DNA of 49,420 nucleotides from assembly GCA_946414095.1 (NCBI GenBank), contig CAMKNB010000007.1, positions 1-49,420 of the forward strand. Direction: 5' to 3'. Below the pieces are notes generated by a model. The model was not told where the DNA came from. It saw only the letters and a program-made list of their open reading frames with translations, and made no database searches. The position numbers were made by a program, and so were the translations under genes. This document shows, in pieces, positions 1 to 7,521 of this stretch. This DNA comes from an uncultured Mycoplasmatota bacterium (GTDB taxonomy: Bacteria; Bacillota_I; Bacilli_A; RF39; UBA660). Within the stretch, counting starts at the first letter, position 1. Each line of letters begins with the position of its first letter.

Positions 1-237
1 ATTGATATGAACAAAATAATAATGGGTAAATATAAAGAAAGTGATTTTCCAAGTATAGATGATAAACTTTATGCTCTTGGAATGATAATTGCTAATTATA
101 ATGGAGATGAAATTGCAATTGAATCATTTATATTAGATTGTTTAGGTGATGAGTATTTATCAATTTATCATAATATGAAAGATTCAAGAAATAGTGTACT
201 TGCTAGTATGAATAGAGAAGGTGCTAAGAAATTGTAG
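1..237 (+). CDS. C-terminal part of an unidentified protein, probably the end of an AAA+ ATPase
   Basis: The reading frame is open to the first base of the window, so the ATG at base 7 is probably internal and the gene starts outside. The visible 76-78 residues contain no catalytic motif. They look like an alpha-helical tail (a helix around LYALGMIIANY, then ESFILDCLGDEYLSIYH). The next two genes follow within 12-15 bases, and the second is a DUF2201 metallopeptidase/VWA protein. DUF2201 genes are usually preceded by a MoxR-type AAA+ ATPase, so this may be the lid or tail of that ATPase. That is inference from context; the fragment is too short to prove it. Confidence 0.5.
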   Translation: MDMNKIIMGKYKESDFPSIDDKLYALGMIIANYNGDEIAIESFILDCLGDEYLSIYHNMKDSRNSVLASMNREGAKKL

Positions 238-248
238 GTGATAATAAT

Positions 249-647
249 ATGAATGAAAAGAGAAAAGCATTAGAATTAATAAGAGAGTGTTTAGTTGATT
301 ATTCAACGCCACTTTATATTGTAGGTAATATTGATGAATTAAATTTAGCTACCAATAATGTAATATCAGTGTTGGCTCCTAAATCAAGTTTTGCAATAAT
401 AAATGAATCTTATCCTGATTGGGTAAATAGAGCATATGAAAATGCTAATAATATGTTTAATATTGTAGTTTTTAAGGATTTTGATAAATTAAGTTTGGAA
501 GAGCAAAATCTATTCACTGATATTATTTGTAATAATAGAATATCTAGTGAAGATTTACCAGAAGATTTAAAGATTATATTAAATTCTGAAAAACAATGTA
601 AATTAATACCTAAAATAAGTGATGTAGTACAACAAATAGAATTATAA
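249..647 (+). CDS. Small AAA-like protein without Walker A, upstream of a DUF2201 gene
   Basis: This 132-residue protein has no recognisable Walker A; the expected P-loop region reads YIVGNIDELNLATN. Residues about 75-115 (VVFKDFDKLSLEEQNLF, then SEDLPEDLKIILNSE) resemble the Walker B to sensor 1 stretch of MoxR-type ATPases, where a hydrophobic strand ends in DE and is followed by 'LP..vriI.t.N'. The acidic Walker B pair is weakened to KDF. It looks like a degenerate or truncated AAA module, perhaps a non-hydrolysing partner of the ATPase suspected just upstream. It lies 11 bases after the previous stop and 14 bases before the DUF2201 gene, so it is in the same operon. An unrelated small protein is possible. 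Confidence 0.55.
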   Translation: MNEKRKALELIRECLVDYSTPLYIVGNIDELNLATNNVISVLAPKSSFAIINESYPDWVNRAYENANNMFNIVVFKDFDKLSLEEQNLFTDIICNNRISSEDLPEDLKIILNSEKQCKLIPKISDVVQQIEL

Positions 648-661
648 AATAAGAAGGTTAT

Positions 662-2113
662 ATGACAGAGGAAGATTTATTAAAAGTTAAAAAAGAAGTT
701 TTAAGAAGATATCCTATATCAGCAGGTGTAGCTCTTGAAGGAATAGATATAGAATTTAATAAAAGTGTTTCAACTGCTGCAGTAGTTGCTAAAAAAAATG
801 ATAAGGGTATTTTAGAAGTAGAGAAGATTAAAGTTAATCCTGATTTTTTTGCAAGCCTAACATTTAGTCAAAGAGTTTTTGTAATTGCACATGAAGCATG
901 TCATATAACATTAAAGCATTTTGCAAGGTCTTTAAATAAACCAGTTAAAGATGCTAATAGAAAGTTTGAAGAATATTGTGAAAAAGAAAAAGATGAAACA
1001 AAAAGACAAGTAATGAAAGCCAAACTTCATCAAAAGTATTCTCAAATATGGAATATAGCTACTGATGCATGTATTAATGCATTCTTAAAAAAAGATGGTT
1101 TTAATTTTCCAGAAGATGCAATTGATCCACAAACTGGAGAAAAGATGCAGTTTGTTTTTATGGAAGATGGATATCATAAAAGTGCTGAAAAAATTTATGA
1201 TTATTTAGTTAAAAAGGATGAAGAAAAGGAAGAGAAGAAATCTAATCAAGAAAAATCAAACAATTCAAATCAAAGTGGTCGAAGTAGTGGAAATATAGAT
1301 GATATTGATGTTGATAATTATACTGGATTTGATTCACATGAAGAATGGACTGATGGAGAATCAGAAGAGATAGAAAATAGTGATGAAATATCTGAAGATG
1401 AAGTATTTAGTAAAGAAATAGAGTCTAGATCAAAAAAGAATAGTAAATTTAAAGATACTAAAGAATCATTTTCTAAGTTAAGACAAGGAGCTAATTTAGA
1501 TAAAATAATTAGAGTTGAACCAGTGATATCTTGGAAAGCTAATTTAGTTGGTTCTCTTGAAAAAACTGGGGAAGTTTGGGGTAATAGAAGATCATCAAGA
1601 TTTAATCCTAATGCTAGAATAGAAGAAAGAACATATGAAACGGCACCTCAAGTTGAAGTATTATTAGACACATCTGGGTCTATTTCTAGTTCACTATTAA
1701 AAGGATTTTTACTTCAATTGTATCCACTATTTGAAAGTTTATATGGTGAAGAAACAAAATTAAAAGTAGGTTGCTTTGGTACTATTTTTTCTGGTTTTAC
1801 TGAAATTAGAAGTAAAGAAGATATAATGAATTATGTGCCAGTTAGTGGTGGAGGTACTGATTTTGAACTTGCTGCTACATCTTTTACAAAAGATCCAGGT
1901 AGAAAAATAACAAAGATTGTGTTTACTGATGGTTATCTTGGTACGCCACAAGTGACAAGAGTTGACAATATTATTTGGCTTGTATTTGGAAAAAGTGCTA
2001 ACTTTAAGCCTGTTGGTGGAAGAATTATACAAATTAGTGATAAAGAATATGATAATATGATAAATGAAACTCAAAAATTTATAAGTGAAAAAGAAAGTAT
2101 TAAAAGAATGTAA
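662..2113 (+). CDS. DUF2201 family putative metallopeptidase with C-terminal VWA-like domain
   Basis: The protein has 483 residues in two parts. The N-terminal part carries a zinc-peptidase motif HEACH (residues 77-81) preceded by a hydrophobic strand (RVFVIA), as in the DUF2201 N-terminal metallopeptidase-like domain. An acidic, low-complexity linker (about 185-260) follows. The C-terminal part is a von Willebrand A-like domain whose MIDAS motif LLDTSGS begins near residue 334. A GGGTDF motif follows, as do KIVFTDGYLG and a later strand. Family members pair with MoxR-type ATPases and are thought to act as ATPase/VWA chaperone or protease pairs; the substrate is unknown. The hairpin terminator just after the stop makes this the last gene of its operon. 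Confidence 0.88.
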   Translation: MTEEDLLKVKKEVLRRYPISAGVALEGIDIEFNKSVSTAAVVAKKNDKGILEVEKIKVNPDFFASLTFSQRVFVIAHEACHITLKHFARSLNKPVKDANRKFEEYCEKEKDETKRQVMKAKLHQKYSQIWNIATDACINAFLKKDGFNFPEDAIDPQTGEKMQFVFMEDGYHKSAEKIYDYLVKKDEEKEEKKSNQEKSNNSNQSGRSSGNIDDIDVDNYTGFDSHEEWTDGESEEIENSDEISEDEVFSKEIESRSKKNSKFKDTKESFSKLRQGANLDKIIRVEPVISWKANLVGSLEKTGEVWGNRRSSRFNPNARIEERTYETAPQVEVLLDTSGSISSSLLKGFLLQLYPLFESLYGEETKLKVGCFGTIFSGFTEIRSKEDIMNYVPVSGGGTDFELAATSFTKDPGRKITKIVFTDGYLGTPQVTRVDNIIWLVFGKSANFKPVGGRIIQISDKEYDNMINETQKFISEKESIKRM

Positions 2114-2120
2114 TAATTAA

Positions 2121-2144
2121 AGTAATCATTGATTACTTTTTTTT
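2121..2144 (+). terminator. Rho-independent terminator after the DUF2201 gene
   Basis: A perfect 7-bp stem, AGTAATC (2121-2127) with GATTACT (2131-2137), has a 3-base loop and runs straight into a T tract ending at 2144. It lies 7 bases after the stop codon. Confidence 0.85.
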
Positions 2145-2152
2145 GTTTATAA

Positions 2153-2181
2153 TTTACTATAAAAATTATAAATGGTATAAT
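2153..2181 (+). promoter_or_regulatory. Candidate promoter of the glucosaminidase gene
   Basis: TTTACT (2153-2158), a 17-base spacer and a perfect TATAAT (2176-2181) lie between the terminator and the next start codon. The predicted transcript start is only about 10 bases before the ATG, so the 5' leader would be very short and no clear Shine-Dalgarno is visible. Confidence 0.55.
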
Positions 2182-2197
2182 TATATTGTGATGAATT

Positions 2198-3208
2198 ATG
2201 ATGTTAAATATATGTGCAGATCCTAGAATATTATCTATAATAAGACTTGTTAAAATAATAATAACCATAATAAAAATCGTTGTACCAATTATTTTAATTG
2301 TTACTGGAATGATTAGTTTTGTTAAAGCTACTATCAAAGGGGAAGTAAATGATACATTAAAGGGTTTAATTAATAAAGTAATAGCAGCTATTTTAGTTTT
2401 TCTAATTCCAACATTTGTTTCGCTTTTAGTTAATTTAGTATCTTCAGATAGTGAATATAAAGCATGTTTAAGCGATTCTACAACTGAGGGTATTAATGCA
2501 GCGTATGTAGCGCGTGCCAAACAAATGGTTTTAGATGCAAAAAACACTTTGAATACTGGTCTTTATACAGCTGCTAAGACTGAAGTTAGTGCATTAGAAG
2601 ATGATGCAGCAAAAAGTAGTCTAGAACAAGAACTAGTAGAAGTTAATAAAGAAATAGAAAAAGCAAAAGAAGAAAGAAAAGCTAAAGAAGAAGAAAGAAG
2701 AAGAGCGGGTGGTTCTGGCACTGGATCCATCAATGCTGATGGAAAATATACTAAAGCTGAGATAATAGATATGAGTGAACAACAAGTTAAAGATATGACA
2801 AATGAACAGTTTATAGAATTTATGGCATCAGCGGCAAGAATAGTTTATTCTGAATATGGAGGAGTATTACCAAGTATTACAATTGCACAAGCATGTTTAG
2901 AATCAGGATATGGAAATAGTTTTATTAATACTACACATAATGTTTTTGGACTTATTGGTTATCCTGGAAGTAAACCTAAAGTGGGCGTGCTTAGACAGTT
3001 TGATAATTTCTATGAAGCTACTTATTATCATTATGCATATTTTCAAAATTATATAAATGTTTATGGTAATTTTTTAGCAAAGTGTGAAAATCATGATGCT
3101 TTAGGTGCAGCATCACATTTAGGCGCTTATGCTAATGGATCTACAACATATGCTCCTAGTATCCAAGCACTAATAAATCAGTATGACTTAACAAAATATG
3201 ATTATTAA
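2198..3208 (+). CDS. Two-helix membrane protein fused to a glucosaminidase (peptidoglycan hydrolase) domain
   Basis: Residues 15-80 hold two long hydrophobic helices (about 15-42 and 60-82) separated by a short charged loop, a topology like TrbC/VirB2 pilins. Residues 100-170 form a charged helical, probably coiled-coil, stalk rich in K/E/R, ending in a Gly/Ser linker. Residues 200-336 match the glucosaminidase (PF01832) fold, with ITIAQACLESGYGNS containing the likely catalytic Glu235, and HNVFGLIGY downstream. The enzyme would cut the glycan strand of peptidoglycan outside the membrane. The start is ambiguous (ATG at 2198 or 2201). A gene of unknown role follows 14 bases later, probably co-transcribed. 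The glucosaminidase call is strong; the pilin likeness is topology only. Confidence 0.82.
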   Translation: MMLNICADPRILSIIRLVKIIITIIKIVVPIILIVTGMISFVKATIKGEVNDTLKGLINKVIAAILVFLIPTFVSLLVNLVSSDSEYKACLSDSTTEGINAAYVARAKQMVLDAKNTLNTGLYTAAKTEVSALEDDAAKSSLEQELVEVNKEIEKAKEERKAKEEERRRAGGSGTGSINADGKYTKAEIIDMSEQQVKDMTNEQFIEFMASAARIVYSEYGGVLPSITIAQACLESGYGNSFINTTHNVFGLIGYPGSKPKVGVLRQFDNFYEATYYHYAYFQNYINVYGNFLAKCENHDALGAASHLGAYANGSTTYAPSIQALINQYDLTKYDY

Positions 3209-3222
3209 TAATAGAGGTTAAA

Positions 3223-3633
3223 ATGAAAGAATTAAATGTAAAATATAATGATAGAAAAAATGAAATAATTACTTTTTATAGTCACTTTGATAAAGTAAAT
3301 GTAGATAACATAGAGGAAGTAAATGATCATATAATTGATATAGACTTAAAAAAAGAACATTTTGATGATCCTTTGGAAGAATTTTATAATATAGTAGCGA
3401 TGTGTTTATTTATGAGTAGTAAAGATTTATATGATGAATACTTTTTTGAAACATATAAAGAGATATTAGATGATTATAATAATGGTGCTTTTTCAGATTA
3501 TAATTGGGATTCAAATGATAAAGAAATATTCAAAAAAGATTTAGAAGAGATAAATGAACATTTAAAAAAAGATCAAGTTAAATCTAATTATTATGATAAT
3601 TTATCAAAAATATATGATGATAAAAAGGAGTAG
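3223..3633 (+). CDS. Hypothetical acidic cytosolic protein
   Basis: A 136-residue protein rich in Asp, Glu, Asn and Tyr, without signal peptide or membrane segment and predicted to be mostly helical. No family is recognised. It has a clear Shine-Dalgarno (GAGGT, about 8 bases before the ATG). It sits 14 bases after the glucosaminidase gene and 5 bases before the next membrane-anchored protein, so it belongs to that operon. Helical acidic proteins beside peptidoglycan hydrolases are sometimes immunity proteins, but nothing in the sequence demonstrates that here. Confidence 0.75.
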   Translation: MKELNVKYNDRKNEIITFYSHFDKVNVDNIEEVNDHIIDIDLKKEHFDDPLEEFYNIVAMCLFMSSKDLYDEYFFETYKEILDDYNNGAFSDYNWDSNDKEIFKKDLEEINEHLKKDQVKSNYYDNLSKIYDDKKE

Positions 3634-3638
3634 ATTTT

Positions 3639-4697
3639 ATGAAAAGAAAGTATTTATATTTAATATGCTTAATTGTATTCATTGTTATGGTGACTATTAT
3701 TTTAGTTTTAACTAAAGATAAAGAAGAACCAAAACCAATAGTTACAGATTATGCCATTCATAAAGATTTTATATTAGTAGATCATGGTGTAGATGGTATG
3801 AGTGAGGATAACTTAGAAGAAAAATCAAAAATGCATGTTATTACTAGCTATGAAGAATATGCACAATTATTTTCTAGCGATGTAATTAAAGAAGATGACT
3901 TTAAAGATAATAACTATTTTCTATTACATCTTCAGTATTCTGGATGCAATGAATATGATGTTTTTCCAACTGATTATGAAATAAAAGATGATACTGTTAA
4001 TATAACTATAAAATATAAAAGAAAGTGTGGCCTTTGTGCACCAGAACATGATTTTTACCTATTAAAAGTAGATAAAAAAATTACAAATTTAAAATCAAAT
4101 CTTGATTATATTTTAGTTAGCTCAGAAGAATGTGATAATGATGTTGTATACAAACCATTAGTTTACTTATATCCAGAAAAAGAAATTGATGTATATATAA
4201 AATTAGCAAATGCAGATAAAATTACAACAAGTTATCCAAAATACATAAATGGATGGAATGTAAAAGCGTATCCAGATGGAAGATTAATTGATACTAATAC
4301 AAATAGAGAATTATATGGTTTATATTGGGAAGGTAAAAATTATCATTCAAAGGTTACTAATGAAGGATTTATTGTTAAAGGAGAAGATACAATTAGTTTT
4401 CTAGAAGAAAAACTAAGTATTTTAGGGTTAACTGAAAGAGAAAGTAATGAATTTATAATATATTGGTTACCAAAACTAGAAAATAATAAATATAATTATA
4501 TAAGATTTGAAAGTATTGAAGAAATTAATAAATATATGCCACTTGAGATTACTCCAAGACCAGATACTCTTATAAGAGTATATATGGTGTATAAGCCTCT
4601 TGATGAATATATAGATGTAAAAGAACCAAAATTAAATACATTAGTTAGAACAGGATTTACTGTTGTTGAATGGGGTGGAGCTAAAATCACAAATTAA
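3639..4697 (+). CDS. Membrane-anchored extracellular protein with conserved LYLYP/YWLP/VEWGG domain, function unknown
   Basis: An N-terminal signal anchor (residues 5-25) is followed by about 325 extracellular residues. The first half (35-165) is a small domain with four cysteines (YSGCNE, KCGLCAPEH). The second half has a recognisable set of short motifs: PLVYLYPEKE, TTSYPKYINGW, AYPDGRL, YWEG, GLTERESNEFIIYWLP, PRPDTLIRVYMV and GFTVVEWGG. This pattern recurs in secreted proteins of many bacteria, but I know of no assigned biochemical role. The Shine-Dalgarno AAGGAG lies about 10 bases before the ATG. The terminator overlaps the stop codon, so this is the last gene of the operon that starts at 2198. 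Confidence 0.78.
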   Translation: MKRKYLYLICLIVFIVMVTIILVLTKDKEEPKPIVTDYAIHKDFILVDHGVDGMSEDNLEEKSKMHVITSYEEYAQLFSSDVIKEDDFKDNNYFLLHLQYSGCNEYDVFPTDYEIKDDTVNITIKYKRKCGLCAPEHDFYLLKVDKKITNLKSNLDYILVSSEECDNDVVYKPLVYLYPEKEIDVYIKLANADKITTSYPKYINGWNVKAYPDGRLIDTNTNRELYGLYWEGKNYHSKVTNEGFIVKGEDTISFLEEKLSILGLTERESNEFIIYWLPKLENNKYNYIRFESIEEINKYMPLEITPRPDTLIRVYMVYKPLDEYIDVKEPKLNTLVRTGFTVVEWGGAKITN

Positions 4698-4710
4698 TGT
4701 GATTTTTCTT
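4683..4710 (+). terminator. Rho-independent terminator overlapping the stop codon at 4697
   Basis: A 9-bp stem, AAAATCACA (4683-4691) with TGTGATTTT (4698-4706), and a 6-base loop that contains the TAA stop of the preceding gene, followed by T-rich sequence. Confidence 0.82.
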
Positions 4711-4714
4711 TTGA

Positions 4715-4744
4715 TTTACATTTGTCTTTTTTTCATGTTATAAT
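4715..4744 (+). promoter_or_regulatory. Promoter, TTTACA-18-TATAAT with extended -10
   Basis: TTTACA (4715-4720), an 18-base spacer and TGTTATAAT, in which TATAAT occupies 4739-4744. It is placed directly between the terminator and the lipoprotein gene, 24 bases before its GTG start. Confidence 0.72.
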
Positions 4745-4767
4745 TTATATATAATAGAGGTGTAGAA

Positions 4768-5466
4768 GTGGAAAGACTATTTAAAATATTAACAATTTTT
4801 TTAGTTGTTGTATTTCTTTGCTCATGTTCGGTAAAGAATGATAATAGTATAACTATTTCTAAAGATGGTAAAGTTAGCTATACAATACTAATTGGTATAG
4901 ATAAACAATTAATAGCAAGTCTAAAAAATAATAATGTTTTAGATGATGATACAAATGTTAATATTTCTGATTATGTAAGTGCTAATATAAAAGATGGTTA
5001 CTTAGATGGATTTAAGAAAGAAAAGTATTCAGACAATGAGTTCATAGGCAATAAGTATACATACATTTATGACAATATTGACAACATTACATCGTCAATA
5101 GAAAGTAAAGTTTACATAAATGATAATGAAAATACTGAATTGTTAGGTAAAGATTTATTTAGTAAGAATGATGATGTTTATAGTGCAAATTTAGTTTATA
5201 GTTTACTTGATAAAGATGATTACAATGAAGTTAGTTTTTTAAATACATTTAGTGTTAATTTACCAAGAAGAAATATCTCAAATAATGCAGATAAAGTAAT
5301 TAATAATGGAAAGACATTAATATGGAATATTAGAAATGGTGAAGAAAGAAATATTAAATTTTCCTTCAAACTTAACGATAATAGAGGATATTTAGTTATC
5401 GCTAGTTTAATATTTGACATTGACATAATTTTGGCAATTATTATATTACGTAAGAAAGTGAATTAA
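4768..5466 (+). CDS. LppM-like lipoprotein with C-terminal membrane anchor
   Basis: The start is GTG with an AGAGGTG Shine-Dalgarno 5 bases upstream. Residues 5-18 are a hydrophobic signal followed by a lipobox-like LCSC, so the mature protein is probably lipidated at a cysteine near residue 20. The mature part begins with ITISKDGKVSYTILIGI, a short beta hairpin reminiscent of LppM-type domains. It ends with a transmembrane helix (about 208-228) and the basic tail LRKKVN, so the protein would be held at both ends. The following CHAP protein starts 1 base after the stop, so the two are probably translated together. Family assignment is tentative; export is well supported. Confidence 0.72.
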   Translation: MERLFKILTIFLVVVFLCSCSVKNDNSITISKDGKVSYTILIGIDKQLIASLKNNNVLDDDTNVNISDYVSANIKDGYLDGFKKEKYSDNEFIGNKYTYIYDNIDNITSSIESKVYINDNENTELLGKDLFSKNDDVYSANLVYSLLDKDDYNEVSFLNTFSVNLPRRNISNNADKVINNGKTLIWNIRNGEERNIKFSFKLNDNRGYLVIASLIFDIDIILAIIILRKKVN

Positions 5467-5467
5467 T

Positions 5468-6340
5468 ATGAATAAGTGGGTTAAATATTTAAGTTTTATT
5501 GTTCTTATATTATTTGTTATTGCTATCATTTTAGGTAGGAATCTTTTTACTGTATCTAAGGATAATGAAAAAGATGAAGAAAATAATATTATATGGTATA
5601 AAGACAATTATATTTATGTTAATTTTAATAAATTAGATTCTTTTTTAAATGATTTAAATGATTATATTGAATATAATGATGAATTAAAAAATATTTATGA
5701 AATTATAATAGATAAGTATTACAATGATGATATGGTAAAAATGTATAATGAAAAATCTTATAAAGTTTTAGAAATTGATTTTGATAATGATGAAATAAAA
5801 AAAGTATTTAATGATTCAAAAGACTATAATGTAGTAAAAGTTATATTTGAAAACGATAGTAAATTAGATAATTTAGATGTTGATAAATTAAATTATAAAA
5901 TAAATAGGCAACAAGTTATAAGGGAAAACTTAGTAAAAACTGCTCAACTTCAAGTTGGAAATACTGGTGAAACTTATTGGGAATGGTATGGGTTTAATCA
6001 TAGAGTAGAGTGGTGTTGCGTTTTTGTTAGTTGGCTTGCCCATGAAAATGGGGTGTTAAATAAAGCTATTCCAAAATTTATTTGGGTAAAAAAAGGCGTT
6101 GATTTTTATAGAGAAAAAGGTTGGTTAAAATTTCCAAGAGAATATACTCCAATTCCTGGTGACATAATATTTTATAATTGGAATAACAATTTAGTAATTG
6201 ATCATGTTGGTATTGTTGAAAAGGTTGAGAATGGATATGTATATGCAATTGAAGGAAATGTTAATTATAAAAATGTGGCAAGAAGAAAGTCAAAACTAAA
6301 TAGTTCGTATATATATGCTTATGGTGTACCTGAATACTAG
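5468..6340 (+). CDS. Membrane-anchored CHAP-domain amidase/peptidase
   Basis: A signal anchor (residues 5-23) precedes an N-terminal region of unknown fold (40-145) and a C-terminal CHAP domain (about 150-290). The catalytic residues of CHAP are visible: the cysteine in VEWCCVFVSW (Cys183, with Cys184 beside it), the histidine in IDHVGIV (His246) and a polar residue in EGNVN (Asn264 region). CHAP enzymes cleave peptide or amide bonds in peptidoglycan. Located outside the membrane, it would trim or remodel the cell wall, possibly with the LppM-like lipoprotein encoded 1 base upstream. No clear hairpin terminator follows; the next gene has its own promoter. Confidence 0.87.
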   Translation: MNKWVKYLSFIVLILFVIAIILGRNLFTVSKDNEKDEENNIIWYKDNYIYVNFNKLDSFLNDLNDYIEYNDELKNIYEIIIDKYYNDDMVKMYNEKSYKVLEIDFDNDEIKKVFNDSKDYNVVKVIFENDSKLDNLDVDKLNYKINRQQVIRENLVKTAQLQVGNTGETYWEWYGFNHRVEWCCVFVSWLAHENGVLNKAIPKFIWVKKGVDFYREKGWLKFPREYTPIPGDIIFYNWNNNLVIDHVGIVEKVENGYVYAIEGNVNYKNVARRKSKLNSSYIYAYGVPEY

Positions 6341-6382
6341 AAAAGATATTGTATTATTTAGTTTATACATTTAAAGTTTTTA

Positions 6383-6410
6383 TTGTTTTTAAAAATATAT
6401 ATGTTATAAT
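6383..6410 (+). promoter_or_regulatory. Promoter with extended -10
   Basis: TTGTTT (6383-6388), a 16-base spacer and TGTTATAAT (TATAAT at 6405-6410), upstream of the zinc-ribbon membrane protein gene. Confidence 0.68.
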
Positions 6411-6439
6411 TATTGTTAGAATAGGAAGGAATGATTAGA

Positions 6440-7444
6440 ATGTTATGTAGTAATTGTGGTAATCCATTAGACCCAAATGATAAATTTTGTAAATCTTGTG
6501 GAACACCAATAAATGATAGTCCAATGAATCAAAATGGACAAATGAATGGAGGAAATCCAATTAATCAAAATAATCAATTTAATCCAATGGGAAATTCTAA
6601 TGATGGGAATTTTCAAGGACAAGGAACAATGATGAATAATAATTTTCAACAAAATGGTTCATTTAATCAAGGACCAGTTGGACCTGCACCAATGGGTAAT
6701 GGTTATAATACACCAGAACCAAAGAAAAACAATTCTACATTTATAATTATAGTAGCGGTTTTGTTGGTTATTATAATTGGATTAGTGGTATATTTTGTAT
6801 TTATTAAAAAGGATGATAAAGAAACACCACCTACACCAGTTCCAGAAGTTGTTAATCAAGGCGGTGGAAATGAAAACGGTGGAGGTGATAGCAATGGTGG
6901 AGATAATACTGGAAATAATGGTGGTCAAACAACTCAAGTACAATATAATAATGTTGTAAAAGTTGATGATTTTGATGTACCATTGCCTGATGGATATTCA
7001 TCATTTGAGAATGCAAATAGAACATTCTATGCTAATGCTTCACAAACTATGATAGCAGAATTCCATATGCATAAATCTAATACATATAATATGTTTATTA
7101 ATAGTAAAGATTCATTAAAATCACAATTAGAAGGTATGAATATTAATGTTGTAAACATAGAAGAAAAAACATTTGATGGTGCTAGAGCCTTAGTGTTTGA
7201 GACAAATGAAACTGGTGGAAATTCATTCTATTCATTTGTTGAAGTAAATAGTTTTAATATTTTAGAAATCGATGCATTTAGTAAAATACTTAGTTGGGAT
7301 GCAATGGAAAATGAAATAATACCAGTAGCTAAAAATGCAAGAAGTTCTGGTAGTTCAAACTTTGCACCAGGTGAAAAAGTTGATGAAACACAAAGTGTTA
7401 GTTCAAATGCAATTAAAATGGATCGTTCAAAGATTAGCAAATAA
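6440..7444 (+). CDS. Zinc-ribbon single-pass membrane protein
   Basis: I place the start at the ATG at 6440, because AGGAAGG (6423-6429) touches the in-frame ATG at 6431 but is well spaced for 6440. The protein then opens directly with a four-cysteine zinc ribbon (CSNCGNP..., FCKSCGTP, cysteines about 3, 6, 17, 20). An Asn/Gln/Met/Gly-rich flexible cytosolic linker follows to about residue 92, then a transmembrane helix (about 97-118), a Pro/Gly/Asn-rich extracellular stalk and a folded extracellular domain of about 150 residues (FDVPLPDGYSSFENANRTFY...). This architecture (cytosolic ribbon, membrane pass, sensor-like outer domain) is common in Bacillota, but the ligand is unknown. A terminator follows directly. 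Confidence 0.8.
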   Translation: MLCSNCGNPLDPNDKFCKSCGTPINDSPMNQNGQMNGGNPINQNNQFNPMGNSNDGNFQGQGTMMNNNFQQNGSFNQGPVGPAPMGNGYNTPEPKKNNSTFIIIVAVLLVIIIGLVVYFVFIKKDDKETPPTPVPEVVNQGGGNENGGGDSNGGDNTGNNGGQTTQVQYNNVVKVDDFDVPLPDGYSSFENANRTFYANASQTMIAEFHMHKSNTYNMFINSKDSLKSQLEGMNINVVNIEEKTFDGARALVFETNETGGNSFYSFVEVNSFNILEIDAFSKILSWDAMENEIIPVAKNARSSGSSNFAPGEKVDETQSVSSNAIKMDRSKISK

Positions 7445-7449
7445 AATAG

Positions 7450-7476
7450 AAAGTGATAATTAATCACTTTTTTTTA
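7450..7476 (+). terminator. Rho-independent terminator
   Basis: An 8-bp stem, AAAGTGAT (7450-7457) with ATCACTTT (7463-7470), a 5-base loop and a T run, 6 bases after the stop of the zinc-ribbon gene. Confidence 0.85.
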
Positions 7477-7487
7477 TTGTTTTAAAA

Positions 7488-7496
7488 TGTTATAAT
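7488..7496 (+). promoter_or_regulatory. Extended -10 promoter of the clostripain-family gene
   Basis: TGTTATAAT, with TATAAT at 7491-7496. No good -35 is visible at 17 bases because the terminator T run is there, so the TG extension probably matters. GAGGTG and the ATG follow. Confidence 0.6.
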
Positions 7497-7521
7497 TCTA
7501 ATAGAGTAAAGAGGTGTAGTA

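Noticed and set aside
1760-2547. Open frames on the - strand between 1760-2074 and 2071-2547
   Set aside because: They are antisense to the DUF2201 and glucosaminidase genes, cross a terminator and a promoter, and encode AT-driven Ile/Phe-rich sequence without a ribosome site.
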